Source of the DNA: Candidatus Zymogenus saltonus
GTDB taxonomy: Bacteria > Desulfobacterota > Zymogenia > Zymogenales > Zymogenaceae
DNA: 64,000 nucleotides
Assembly (NCBI GenBank): GCA_016929395.1
Contig: JAFGIX010000003.1
Location: 62,001-126,000, forward strand
Reading direction: 5' to 3'
Shown piece after piece: positions 27,859-37,233 of this stretch (within the stretch, counting starts at the first letter, position 1; each line of letters starts with the position of its first letter). The position numbers and the translations under genes are program-made. The notes under the pieces are model-generated. The model was given only the letters and a program-made list of their open reading frames with translations, was not told the DNA's origin and ran no database searches.

Positions 27859-30800
27859 TTAACCCATGGTGAAGACCGGCGCCGTCACTCCGGTGCGGAC
27901 GAAGTGGACGACCCCCCTTATCGATCTCCCCTCGGCTTTTTCGCCCATAGCCGATGCGACCGCCTTTACGTATGTCTCCATCTGAGACCGGTATTTTTCC
28001 GCCGCCTCTTTTTCACTCCCGGCGCCGACATTGTCCGTCTTGTAGTCGAGGACAACGATTTCGCCATCCCTCCCGTAGATCAGGTCTATCCTCCCCACCA
28101 ATGTTTTCTCGCCCTTCGATGTGATCACCGGAACCTCGCTGCCAATTATCTCCGACGAGGCGATCTCCTTTGCCGCGTCCGAGGCGAGGAATTTTTTTAC
28201 GAGCGCCACAGTCTCGGAGGCGACCTCGTCTCTTATATCATCCCCTATTTGCAGGGAGATGGACGCCCTTTGCACCAGCTCTTTAACTCCGTCTCCTTTC
28301 GGCGGTTCGGCGAAGTCGATTCCCTCAAGGGCGGCGTGGAGGAGGCTCCCCACGAGAAGGGGGACGTCCCCGGCGGGTGGCATAGGCCCCGTACCCCCCG
28401 CAAACATCCTTCCCCGACCCTCCCCCTCGAATGAGCCGTCTACGTATGAATCGACACCCCTGAACGCCTCCGAAACATCCTTGGCCTCCCCGGTCACTGA
28501 GCCGTAGAGGGCGGTGTCCAACGCCCTCTTGTACTCCTCTTGTCTATTTCTCTCCCTATCCCTCGCCTCCTTTATTTCCCTTGTGTTCCCCCCGCCAATG
28601 GTGAAGTCGGACATCTTTTGTCTCTTCCTCTTGACGGCGGTTTTTTGTCCCTCTTCCGGCTTCTTGAGGGGAACGAGCCGGCACCTGAACTTCGGCCATT
28701 CGCGCTCATCGACTCCAAGAAATCCGCGAATATCCTTCATGAGGTTGTCTGTGGGGACATCCTTTTTCCCCAGGAGTATCAGCCTGTCCCTCGCCCTGGT
28801 TGTCGCAACATAAAAGATCCGTCTCTCCTCCGCCAAGTTTCTTTGTCTCTCCCTCTCCTTGAGATACATGTTGTATCCTAAATCTGACATGAGCCGCTTC
28901 CTTTTCGTCTTCAGGTTTACTCCGGAAATTGTACCCTTAGAGGTAGTATCGACGTAAATCCCGCCCCTCGGATCCAGCTTGAGTTTACTGCCGAGGTTCG
29001 GGAGAAAGACGACCGGAAATTCGAGACCCTTTGCCTTGTGAACCGTCATGATCCTCACGGAGTCTTCCACCTCCTCGGTTATCACTGCCTCCCCCTCGTC
29101 GGGATCGCTCTCAACGAACTCCCTCAGGAGGTGGATAAAGGAGGTGAGGGTGACGGGGCCGGCCGATTCCAGCTCCATTGCGATTTTCCCTATCTTCGTC
29201 AGGTTTCCCACCCTCTGCGTTCCCCCGGTTCCGAATCCATTTATCTCCATTATCTCCGTCCTGTCGAAGACTTCGTCTAAGAGGCCGGAGAGAGTCCTGC
29301 CCCCCCTGATCCTGTGGAGGTGTCTCAAGACCTTGTAGGCCTTCTCGACACGGTCGTCTCCCGCTTTAACCCTGTAGTTCAGCTTGTCCCCTTCCGCAAG
29401 CCGGTATATGGTCTCGTCGTCGATGCCGAAGACGGAAGACCTCAAGACGCCCACGAGCGCCCTCTTGTCTGTGGGATCAAGGACGACCGAGAGGATATTT
29501 ATCAGGTCGCTTATCTCCTGACGCTGGTAGTAACCCCTCCCGCCCACTATGATATAGGGGATGTTCTCCCTCTTCAGCGCCTCTTCGTATATCGAGACGC
29601 TCGTCATGGTTCGTATGAGTATCGCGATGTCGCCGTATTTGACCGCCCTTGGCTCTTTAGTCTCCTTATCCCTGACGATCTTTCCCTCCGCCTGCCCCTC
29701 CACCATGTCAAGGATGCGGGTCGCGATATATTCCGCCTCTTCTTCCCTGACCTCATCCGCAAGGCCTCCGCCGGTTGAATTAGAGATGACGATATCGACG
29801 GCGGATTCCCCGTCGATGTTGGGGATGTCCTCGATCCTTGGGGTCAGGGGATCGTAATCGACGGCGTATCTCTCTTCCTCATATCCTATATAGCTGGAAA
29901 ATAGTGCGTTGTGAAATTCGACCAGGTGCTTCTGGCTCCGGTAGCTGTTGGCGAGCTCCTGCTTTTCCCCACCGGAAATTTTGATCTTATCGGCTACATC
30001 ATAGAAGACCCCGATCTCCGCCTCGCGGAACCTGAAGATCGACTGCTTCGGGTCGCCCACGATGAAGAGCCTGTCGCCCCCTACTTTTACGTCCTCCGGC
30101 CTCTCGGCCTTTGCGCCGTCTTCGGCCAGAAAGAGGATTATGTCCCCCTGTATCGGGTCAGTGTCCTGGAACTCGTCCACGAGTATGTAGTCGAACTCCC
30201 GCTGGTAGCGCCTCCGGACCTCGAGGTTCTTTTGAAGGAGCCTCTTCGCCTCGTAGATCAGGTCGAAGAAGGTGAGCACGCCCCGCCCGATCCTCTCCTC
30301 CCTGATGAAGCGGACGAAGCCTGACATGACGCGGACGGCGGTCTCGGCAATTTTGTCGTCCTCGAGCTGTTTAAGGAAGGGTTTCAGCTCCTTTAGTGTA
30401 TCGATCACACCTCCCGGTTGATAGAACATCTCCTTTACTGAAGTGAAAGTATCGGCTGAAGCCCAGTTTTCTTCCCTGCCCACGACCCTTCTCGAATCCA
30501 CTCCATTTAATGAATCCGCCATCTCCTCAAGACTGTTTTTGGCGAGTATCTCAGTTGTCTTTATACACTTCTGGTAGAGGAGGTCTTCCTCCTTGGCCTC
30601 AATATCGGATCCTGACAGTTCATCCCTTATTTTCGCAAGCAGCTTCTGAAACTCCTTCCTCTCCGCCTCCCCGTCGACCCTGTATCTCAGGTAGTCGTCG
30701 ATCCTGTCGGGGCGCTTTGAGAGCTCCATCCCTATCGCCTTTATCCCCTCGGTGCCGAACCTCTTGATGAGCGTCACGAGGTCGTCGTCGTATTCGTGCC

Positions 30801-31233
30801 CGCCCCAGAGGTTCTCCTTGGCCCACGCATCCCATATCTCCTCGGTCAGGAGAATATTGATCGTTTCCTCCTCCTCCTTAAAGTCCGGGTCTATCCCCGC
30901 CTCGATCGGATTTTCCCTCAATATCCTTGCGCAAAGCGAGTGGATGGTGCTTATCTGGGCCCGCTCGAGGTCGTTTAGGGCGATCTTCCATACCTCGCCC
31001 ATTTCGGTCTTTGCCCTCTTCCCTATCTCGACCCTCAGGCGCTCCACCATCTCGGCGGCGGCCGCCTTTGTGAAGGTGATGGCGAGGATCTTCTCCACCG
31101 GGATGTACGCCTCGCCGATAAGCGTTATCACCTTTTCAACGAGGCAGGTCGTCTTTCCCGTTCCCGCCCCGGCGGTCACCACCATGTTGCCCTTGATTGC
31201 CTTGATTGTGGTTGATATGTCGTTTCTTCCCAT
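27859..31233 (-). CDS. addA: UvrD-type helicase/nuclease AddA-like (RecB family)
   Basis: Helicase-nuclease subunit of an AddAB enzyme that resects double-strand breaks for RecA. In 1124 residues: Walker A AGAGTGKTT (21-29), motif Ia ITFTKAAAAEM, Walker B LVDEFQDTDPIQGD, motif III FIVGDPKQSIFRFREAEIG, motif V/VI around MTVHKAKGLEFPVVFL and FYVATTRARDRLILLGK. A C-terminal PD-(D/E)XK nuclease domain has VGRIDLIYG and VVLDYKTD near residue 1050. All helicase motifs look intact, so it should be active. The gene follows addB by 53 bases on the same strand. A short stray copy of its 3' end lies about 130 bases downstream. Confidence 0.93.
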   Translation of the reverse strand: MGRNDISTTIKAIKGNMVVTAGAGTGKTTCLVEKVITLIGEAYIPVEKILAITFTKAAAAEMVERLRVEIGKRAKTEMGEVWKIALNDLERAQISTIHSLCARILRENPIEAGIDPDFKEEEETINILLTEEIWDAWAKENLWGGHEYDDDLVTLIKRFGTEGIKAIGMELSKRPDRIDDYLRYRVDGEAERKEFQKLLAKIRDELSGSDIEAKEEDLLYQKCIKTTEILAKNSLEEMADSLNGVDSRRVVGREENWASADTFTSVKEMFYQPGGVIDTLKELKPFLKQLEDDKIAETAVRVMSGFVRFIREERIGRGVLTFFDLIYEAKRLLQKNLEVRRRYQREFDYILVDEFQDTDPIQGDIILFLAEDGAKAERPEDVKVGGDRLFIVGDPKQSIFRFREAEIGVFYDVADKIKISGGEKQELANSYRSQKHLVEFHNALFSSYIGYEEERYAVDYDPLTPRIEDIPNIDGESAVDIVISNSTGGGLADEVREEEAEYIATRILDMVEGQAEGKIVRDKETKEPRAVKYGDIAILIRTMTSVSIYEEALKRENIPYIIVGGRGYYQRQEISDLINILSVVLDPTDKRALVGVLRSSVFGIDDETIYRLAEGDKLNYRVKAGDDRVEKAYKVLRHLHRIRGGRTLSGLLDEVFDRTEIMEINGFGTGGTQRVGNLTKIGKIAMELESAGPVTLTSFIHLLREFVESDPDEGEAVITEEVEDSVRIMTVHKAKGLEFPVVFLPNLGSKLKLDPRGGIYVDTTSKGTISGVNLKTKRKRLMSDLGYNMYLKERERQRNLAEERRIFYVATTRARDRLILLGKKDVPTDNLMKDIRGFLGVDEREWPKFRCRLVPLKKPEEGQKTAVKRKRQKMSDFTIGGGNTREIKEARDRERNRQEEYKRALDTALYGSVTGEAKDVSEAFRGVDSYVDGSFEGEGRGRMFAGGTGPMPPAGDVPLLVGSLLHAALEGIDFAEPPKGDGVKELVQRASISLQIGDDIRDEVASETVALVKKFLASDAAKEIASSEIIGSEVPVITSKGEKTLVGRIDLIYGRDGEIVVLDYKTDNVGAGSEKEAAEKYRSQMETYVKAVASAMGEKAEGRSIRGVVHFVRTGVTAPVFTMG

Positions 31234-31286
31234 ATCTTTTTTTCAGGCCGTCCGATATTTCAAGTTTGAAATGCGCCCCGCCCTCG

Positions 31287-34200
31287 TCAAATCTTTCCTT
31301 CCCCTTCGGTCCTCTCCACCCTTTTTTTGTTTATGCCCTTTGTGATGTACCGGCAGATGTCTTTGTAGGAGCAGTAGTCGCAGGGGCCGGAGGCGTCCGG
31401 GTAAAAAATTCCCCCCTCGATGGAATCGATCACTTTTAAAGCGTTCTCCCTCATCCTTTTAAATATCAATTCAATATCTCCTCCCAGTATATCCTCGGTC
31501 TTTTTACCCTCCTCGTATTCAATAAAGACCAAAAGCCCTTCGTATGGATTAAACTTGTTTGATAAGATGACCTCTTTAGCGGCCAAAAGATAGATGGGGA
31601 TCTGAAAGTGGCTTCCCTCCTCAACCTGACTTGAAAGCACTTTTGGTTTACTCTGTTTCTTTTTGTAGTCAATTACCCGAAAGGCCCCCTCCCCCTCGTC
31701 TACGTCTATCCTGTCGATCCTGCCGGTGAAGGGGATTTTCCTGCCGTGTATCTCGATCACGAGGGGGGGGTATGTAGGCTCCTTCCCCTCGATACGTCTC
31801 TCGCCGAATGAGACCTCGAAGTGTGCGGGGATGAATCTATCCCCCTCCGGCCTCTCTTTGAACTCCCTCTCGATTAACTCCCCGAGCGTCTCCTCTAAAA
31901 GCTCTTTCCTCGCCCTGACGACGAGCCTCGGGATCCTGCCGGCCAGCTTCTTCTTTGCGTAGTCTTCGATTATCTCCCCAAGGCGCCTTGACGCCTCGGA
32001 GTGATTCTCCCTTGAAAGGGGGAGGAGCCGATTTTCTTTAAGCTCCTTAGATAGGCGGGCGAGCGTCCTGTGGTAGATGGTGCCGATCTCTTTCGCCTCG
32101 ATGTCCTCCTCCTCGTCCGGCTCCTCGGTTATGTCCACATCGATCACGTATTTCATGAAGAATCGGAAGGGACACTCGGCGTAGGTTTCAAGCTTACCGG
32201 CGCTCATAGGGAGGAGCTTTTCGAGAATTCCGTCCGACTTTCCCATAACGCCGTCGTAGGTCGAAAACGGCTTTTCCGTCGACCTGGCATCCAGGGATAT
32301 AAGCCCGTCCTTCAGAAAACTCGATTCGAAGACGACCCCCCTGACCTTTTCTATATCGGCAGAGCCGCTCCCGAGGGCGGTCGACACCCGGAGGTCCTTT
32401 TCGGTGTATTTTGAATTTTTTTCCTCCGTTTGGAGGAGTCTCGGGTAGTGAACGGCCGAGTCTCCCGGGAGGGCCTCCTTTTCCCCATAGATGTCATGCC
32501 ATTTTCTCCCCCCACTCTCGGCCCACGAGAGGAGCTCCCTCAAAAAAACGGAGTATATCGATTTTCTCCCAGAGTCGTCGCTTCGCTGGTAGGATAGGAC
32601 AAGTCTCTCCCCTGCCGACCTTACGGCCAGGGCGAAGAGTAGCCTTTCCTCATCGAGACGGTTTCTTGCGATGGGCAACCCCAGTTTATTTCTCGTCTGC
32701 TCCGATATGAGAGGGTCGATCCTTAACGTTCTAGGAAACTTCCCCTCGTTCAGCCCCATGAGAAACAGCGTCGTAAACGAGAGCCCCCTGATTCCCATGA
32801 CCGAGGAGACGAAGACGCTCTCCACATCCCTGTTGGAGACGACCCTCCCATCGGCGATCTCCTTTTTCAGAAGGGAGATGAAATCGTTTAGCGTTATATT
32901 GTCGTTCGAGGCGGGGAGTTTCTTGCCGATATTTTCCATCGAATAAACTATTTCCTTGACCGCCTCGTAGGGGGCTTTGTCGTCCCCTCGCGGGATGATA
33001 TATTTCAGGAGGATATCCGCAAATCTTCCCGAGTGCTCTTCGGGGGTCGATGGGTCGGGAATGTCCGTTATGTCGTCGATCAGGCCCGTTATCGCCTCTC
33101 TCGTGAGAAGCTTGAACTTCTCCATGTCCAGGCGCCTCTCCCTCCTGAATATCAGGGAGGCCTCGTCTTCATCGCTGTAGTCTTCGACGGCGATTTGCGC
33201 CCCCCCCTCCTCCCAGGCCTTTTTCCACTCGTTTGCGCCGGAGACGACCCCGGCGTCCCTGGCGATCGCTTCCGCGAGGTGGGAGTTGTCCCTGACCCAC
33301 TCCTCTTCCTCATTGGGAATCCCGGGCCAGGAGAAATAGTCTGAGAAGAGTAGTGTGGTTATCTCCTTTCTCTTCAGCTTCGTTGCACAGACGGAGAGGA
33401 GATTCAGGAAGGTCGCGACCTCCGGATAGGGTTCGAGGGGGGTCCCGCCGTCGAAACAGACCGGGATAGAGTACTTCTCAAAGACATCCTTAAGGTTTTC
33501 CCTTTGAGCCGCGAGGTCGCGCATGGTGACTCCTATATCCCTCCATTTAAGGTCGGGAGACTCCTCCCTGATCCGAAGGATCTGTAAGGCGACGGCCTGG
33601 GCCTCTCCCGATTCCCCGGAGGCGGTGACGACCCTTATAGACCCATCTGGGTCTGTCCCGCCGTCCGCCTCCGTCGAAAAGAGGCGGCTGGATAGGGCGA
33701 AAAGGGCTCCCCGGTCGTCGGGGACGGCGTCCGTAATCTCGCCGTCGTTCTCATCCATCAGGGAGCGGAAGAAATCGAGGGTCGGCCTTCCGTATCCGGA
33801 GAAAGGCTCTTTCCCTGTAAGGGGGGAGAAGATGTGGAGGTCGCCGACCCCGCTCAGCGTCCTAACAATATCCCGCTGAATTGGATTAAGGTCGTAAAAT
33901 CCGTAGAGGATTGCATTTCTCAAGAGGGGATTGTCTTTGTCGTCGCCGATCTTTTGTGAGGCGATCCTGATTATCTCCTCCCTGGTGTAAATTGGATTGC
34001 CGTCCTCTTCAGCCCGGACTTTTTCCATGTTGTATCTATGGAAGAGGGAGAGGACGGCGTTCTCGGGCCCACCCCCGCCTTTCAGCGCCGAGACCTTGTA
34101 GGAGGTCAATTGGGAGAAGAGGCTCAAGAGGCGATCTGCGTAGCTGTCGTAGGTGTTGAGGCTTTTTACGATTTCATTCTCCTCGGCCGCACTTACCAGC

Positions 34201-34502
34201 ATCTCTTTTATCAGGCGGCGAAGGACCGCGCCGGCGGCCGGCCTCGATAAATCGAATCGCATAGCCTTAAGGATTCTCTCGGAGAGCGTGTAGAAGGTGA
34301 AGAAGTGGAGGTTGATCCAGGTCCTTCCCTCATTTTCGGGAGCTGGTGCGGTAAGAAGCGCCGTCAGCCTTTTCAGGAGCGTCCCCGTGGGGGTGATTAT
34401 CGTTATGGAGACAAACGGGTCTTCCCCCTTTATTCTTGAGATCAGCTCTACGAAATTGTCTTCGAGGAAGGGTTGGAAGGGGCCTGAAAAAAGTCTTGCC
34501 AT
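31287..34502 (-). CDS. addB: AddB-like helicase-nuclease subunit with Fe-S staple
   Basis: Partner of AddA. In 1071 residues the N-terminal half is a UvrD-like helicase fold with degenerate motifs: where a Walker A would be, the sequence reads ITPTGTLLKRL, without the GKT. It is therefore probably not an active ATPase, as in many RecC/AddB-like partners. The C-terminal nuclease domain has FTGRIDRIDVDEG and RVIDYKKKQSKPK (PD-(D/E)XK). The four cysteines of an iron-sulfur staple are one in YAECPFRFFMKY and three in CDYCSYKDIC. The gene is first of the addB-addA pair. The 326-bp upstream region has an AAGCATCG/CGATGCTT hairpin but no clear promoter. Confidence 0.9.
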   Translation of the reverse strand: MARLFSGPFQPFLEDNFVELISRIKGEDPFVSITIITPTGTLLKRLTALLTAPAPENEGRTWINLHFFTFYTLSERILKAMRFDLSRPAAGAVLRRLIKEMLVSAAEENEIVKSLNTYDSYADRLLSLFSQLTSYKVSALKGGGGPENAVLSLFHRYNMEKVRAEEDGNPIYTREEIIRIASQKIGDDKDNPLLRNAILYGFYDLNPIQRDIVRTLSGVGDLHIFSPLTGKEPFSGYGRPTLDFFRSLMDENDGEITDAVPDDRGALFALSSRLFSTEADGGTDPDGSIRVVTASGESGEAQAVALQILRIREESPDLKWRDIGVTMRDLAAQRENLKDVFEKYSIPVCFDGGTPLEPYPEVATFLNLLSVCATKLKRKEITTLLFSDYFSWPGIPNEEEEWVRDNSHLAEAIARDAGVVSGANEWKKAWEEGGAQIAVEDYSDEDEASLIFRRERRLDMEKFKLLTREAITGLIDDITDIPDPSTPEEHSGRFADILLKYIIPRGDDKAPYEAVKEIVYSMENIGKKLPASNDNITLNDFISLLKKEIADGRVVSNRDVESVFVSSVMGIRGLSFTTLFLMGLNEGKFPRTLRIDPLISEQTRNKLGLPIARNRLDEERLLFALAVRSAGERLVLSYQRSDDSGRKSIYSVFLRELLSWAESGGRKWHDIYGEKEALPGDSAVHYPRLLQTEEKNSKYTEKDLRVSTALGSGSADIEKVRGVVFESSFLKDGLISLDARSTEKPFSTYDGVMGKSDGILEKLLPMSAGKLETYAECPFRFFMKYVIDVDITEEPDEEEDIEAKEIGTIYHRTLARLSKELKENRLLPLSRENHSEASRRLGEIIEDYAKKKLAGRIPRLVVRARKELLEETLGELIEREFKERPEGDRFIPAHFEVSFGERRIEGKEPTYPPLVIEIHGRKIPFTGRIDRIDVDEGEGAFRVIDYKKKQSKPKVLSSQVEEGSHFQIPIYLLAAKEVILSNKFNPYEGLLVFIEYEEGKKTEDILGGDIELIFKRMRENALKVIDSIEGGIFYPDASGPCDYCSYKDICRYITKGINKKRVERTEGEGKI

Positions 34503-34828
34503 CTTTTCGTGACGTTCATTAAATTACGGTTACATCATTTGATCTGTTGTTTTATTAAGCATCGGTTTTTCGATGCTTTAGTTTACTAATTGGGAGCATA
34601 TATATGGTAAGTCGAGGTAAGTCGGCTTGATTACTATATCTGCATATCTGTATTGTGATATGTCTATATAGCGATGTGGCGATATGGGCGACATGTTGAT
34701 ATTAAACATCAAGAGGGCACATTAATCCGACTTTCCCCGTGAGACTACCTCCCCATAAAGGGTGATTGTAAAGAGAATTGATCCCCCCTGTTTTAAAGAC
34801 AACGAGAAGTACCCTGTGGCCCTGATGA
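34503..34828. other. Intergenic region upstream of addB
   Basis: 326 bases, AT-rich. It holds the perfect hairpin AAGCATCG-GTTTTT-CGATGCTT (34557-34578), without a T-run, and a stretch of loosely repeated words ATATCTG, GATATG and GCGATG around 34640-34710. No gene. Confidence 0.7.
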
Positions 34829-35884
34829 TCAGAAGCAGTTCCAGTAGTTTTTTTGAACCGATACCACGGCTGCAATTATCTCGTTTGAGATCCTCCCGAA
34901 GGCGTCGTCGATATCCTTTTTGGTTATATCGGGATCGGTCGAATCCTTTCCCATCAGCTCTTTTATTACGCTCTTTACGCCATCTCTTAGCCCCCCGAGA
35001 TGGTATCCCCCCTCCAGCGTTATCAGGAGCTTTCCGCCGGCGCTTTTCTCGGCAATCGACATGAGGACCTGGGCTAGGGCCGCAAAGCCCTGGGGCGTTA
35101 CCTGCATCCCTCCCAGCGGGTCTTTGAAATATATGTCGAAGCCGGCCGAAACGATCACGAGCTCAGGCTTGTATTCCTCGGCTATCGGCTCCAAGACCTT
35201 TTTGAATATCTTGTAGTATTCGGCGTCGCCGTTTCCTATGTTCAGAGGAACGTTGACGGTAAATCCCTCTCCCTTTCCGCCTCCCACCTCCCTGAGGCTT
35301 CCGGTCCCGGGATAGTATGGGAACTGGTGGGTGGAGAAGTAGAGGACGCGGTCGTCTTCCCAGAAGGAGTGCTGGGTGCCGTTTCCGTGGTGGAGGTCCC
35401 AGTCGCAGATCAGGACCCTTTTTAGGGAATATTTTTTTATCGCGTAGAGCGCCGCGATGGCGGCGTTGTTGAAGAGGCAAAAGCCCATCCCCCGGTCCGC
35501 CTCGGCGTGGTGTCCCGGCGGGCGCACCAGGGCCAGGACGTTGTCGAGCTTCCCATCGTACATATCGTCTATACCCAGGAGGAGGCCGCCGGCGGCGAAG
35601 AGGGCCGCGTCGAACGACTTCTCCGAGGTCTGGGTGTCCGGGTCAAGAGAGGAGTGGGAAAGGCCCGCTGTGGCGGCGACCTTGTCGAAATACGAGGGCT
35701 TGTGTATCAGCCCGATCTCTTCCCGGGAGGCCTTTCTGGGAGTGATCTGGACGAACTTTCCGGCAATGTCCTCGTCTTCGAGCATCTTGTAAAGTACCAC
35801 GAGCCTTTCCGAGCTTTCGGGGTGGAATCTCCCTGTATCGTGCTCGATGTAAATAGGGTCCGTAACTATACCGGTCTTTGTCAT
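34829..35884 (-). CDS. Histone-deacetylase-family hydrolase (acetoin utilisation/APAH type)
   Basis: Zinc-dependent deacetylase of the arginase/HDAC fold; bacterial members act on acetylpolyamines, acetyl-lysine or related amides. The 351-residue protein carries the full HDAC signature: HPESSERL, the charge-relay RPPGHHAEADRGMGFCLFNN, zinc ligands in DWDLHHGNGTQ and SAGFDIYFKDPLGG, and the LEGGYHLGGL loop. The catalytic histidine pair and the zinc Asp-His-Asp set are present, so it should be active. ATG 35884 is preferred over 35947 because GAGGAG lies seven bases upstream and MTKTGIVTD is the family start. It is divergent from the kinase gene at 36148. Confidence 0.94.
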   Translation of the reverse strand: MTKTGIVTDPIYIEHDTGRFHPESSERLVVLYKMLEDEDIAGKFVQITPRKASREEIGLIHKPSYFDKVAATAGLSHSSLDPDTQTSEKSFDAALFAAGGLLLGIDDMYDGKLDNVLALVRPPGHHAEADRGMGFCLFNNAAIAALYAIKKYSLKRVLICDWDLHHGNGTQHSFWEDDRVLYFSTHQFPYYPGTGSLREVGGGKGEGFTVNVPLNIGNGDAEYYKIFKKVLEPIAEEYKPELVIVSAGFDIYFKDPLGGMQVTPQGFAALAQVLMSIAEKSAGGKLLITLEGGYHLGGLRDGVKSVIKELMGKDSTDPDITKKDIDDAFGRISNEIIAAVVSVQKNYWNCF

Positions 35885-36147
35885 CGCTACACTCCTCAAA
35901 TATTTGATATGTGGGGGTAAGATCTCTCCACCTCTAATAAATATCACTAACGGCGGAAAAAATCAATGTTTTTAGGCGGCAATTTAAATATAAATTTAAC
36001 TGGTGATTTGGCCGGCAATTGACGTTTGACAATTGATATTTCTATTTGATATTATACAAAAAGAGAGGACTCTTTGATTTCTTGCAAGCTGTTTGAAATC
36101 GTGATTTTCAATCAAGACGGGGCTTAATTTAAAAAAGGTCTTATTTT

Positions 36148-37230
36148 ATGAAGAAAGTTACTGAAGAGCTGGAAACCCTTAGGGAATTTACCGAGAGCAT
36201 GGTCGAGGTCGTTCAGGACGGCCTTATCTCCATCGACAAAAAAGGTAAGATCACATACTTCAACAAGTCGGCGGAGGATATTTTGGGTTACAGGAAGGAG
36301 AAGGTTATCGGGATGGATTTGAAGGAGATCTTCAGTCCCGATGACTATAACTATATCGTCTCGTCCAAGTTCAGGGCGGGGGAGGTGAGTGTGGGCAAGG
36401 AGACGAATGCCAAAAAAGAAAATGGCGAAGAAATCTCCATCGGCTTCAGCACGGCCGCCCTCTCCGATGATGCGGGAGGTTTGGGGGGTCATATCATTAC
36501 ATTCAAGGACTTGACGGAAATCCACAGGATGCAGGAGGAGATTCTGAGAATGGACAGGCTCTCCTCGCTGGGGGAGATTTCGTCCGGTATAGCCCATGAG
36601 ATCAGAAATCCCCTTGCCGCCATAAAGACCACCGCCCAGGCGATGGAGGAGGAGATCGACGAGTCCGATCCGAAGAGGGAGTTCTTGAGCAGGATAGTAA
36701 AGGAGATAGACCGCCTGGACTTGATGCTCAGGACATTCTTCTCCTTTGCAAGACCCAAAAGGCCCGAGCTTACCAACTGTGACATAAGGGAGGTTATCAG
36801 GGAGGTCCTTCTCCTCTTAAACAAAGACATTAACAATAACAAAATCAAGGTGGTGGAAAAATACGATGATAATCCCTTTTCCGTATATGCGGATTTCTCC
36901 CAGCTCCAGCAGGTATTTCTAAATCTTTTCTTAAACGCAATTATCTTCATGGAAGAATCCAAGGAGAGAAAGATCGTTATCTCGGTAAAAAACAAAAAGG
37001 AGAAGAAAGAGGAGTTTTTGGAGATCATCCTGGAGGATACAGGCATCGGGATAGACGAGGAGCATATAAACAAAATCTTCGATCCGTTTTTTACAACCAG
37101 GGCGAGGGGGGTCGGTCTCGGCCTTTCCATAACATATCGAATCGTTACAAAGCACGGGGGCAACATCGTTGTCCACAGCAAGAAGGGAGAGGGCGCAAAA
37201 TTCGTTATCACCCTTCCCGCTATGGCTTAA
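36148..37230 (+). CDS. Cytosolic PAS-type sensor histidine kinase (NtrB-like)
   Basis: Sensor kinase of 360 residues without membrane segments. A PAS domain covers about 8-125 (VVQDGLISIDKKGKITYFN, GYRKEKVIGMDLKEIF). The DHp helix has the phospho-acceptor H150 in SGIAHEIRNPLAAIKTT. The ATPase domain (about 250-358) has the N box NLFLNAI, the G1 box DTGIGIDEEHI, the F box FDPFFTT and G2 GVGLGLSI. It would sense an internal signal through PAS. It is followed after 3 bases by an NtrC-like regulator, its obvious partner. The upstream region is AT-rich with no strong sigma-70 match. Confidence 0.95.
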   Translation: MKKVTEELETLREFTESMVEVVQDGLISIDKKGKITYFNKSAEDILGYRKEKVIGMDLKEIFSPDDYNYIVSSKFRAGEVSVGKETNAKKENGEEISIGFSTAALSDDAGGLGGHIITFKDLTEIHRMQEEILRMDRLSSLGEISSGIAHEIRNPLAAIKTTAQAMEEEIDESDPKREFLSRIVKEIDRLDLMLRTFFSFARPKRPELTNCDIREVIREVLLLLNKDINNNKIKVVEKYDDNPFSVYADFSQLQQVFLNLFLNAIIFMEESKERKIVISVKNKKEKKEEFLEIILEDTGIGIDEEHINKIFDPFFTTRARGVGLGLSITYRIVTKHGGNIVVHSKKGEGAKFVITLPAMA

Positions 37231-37233
37231 AAA

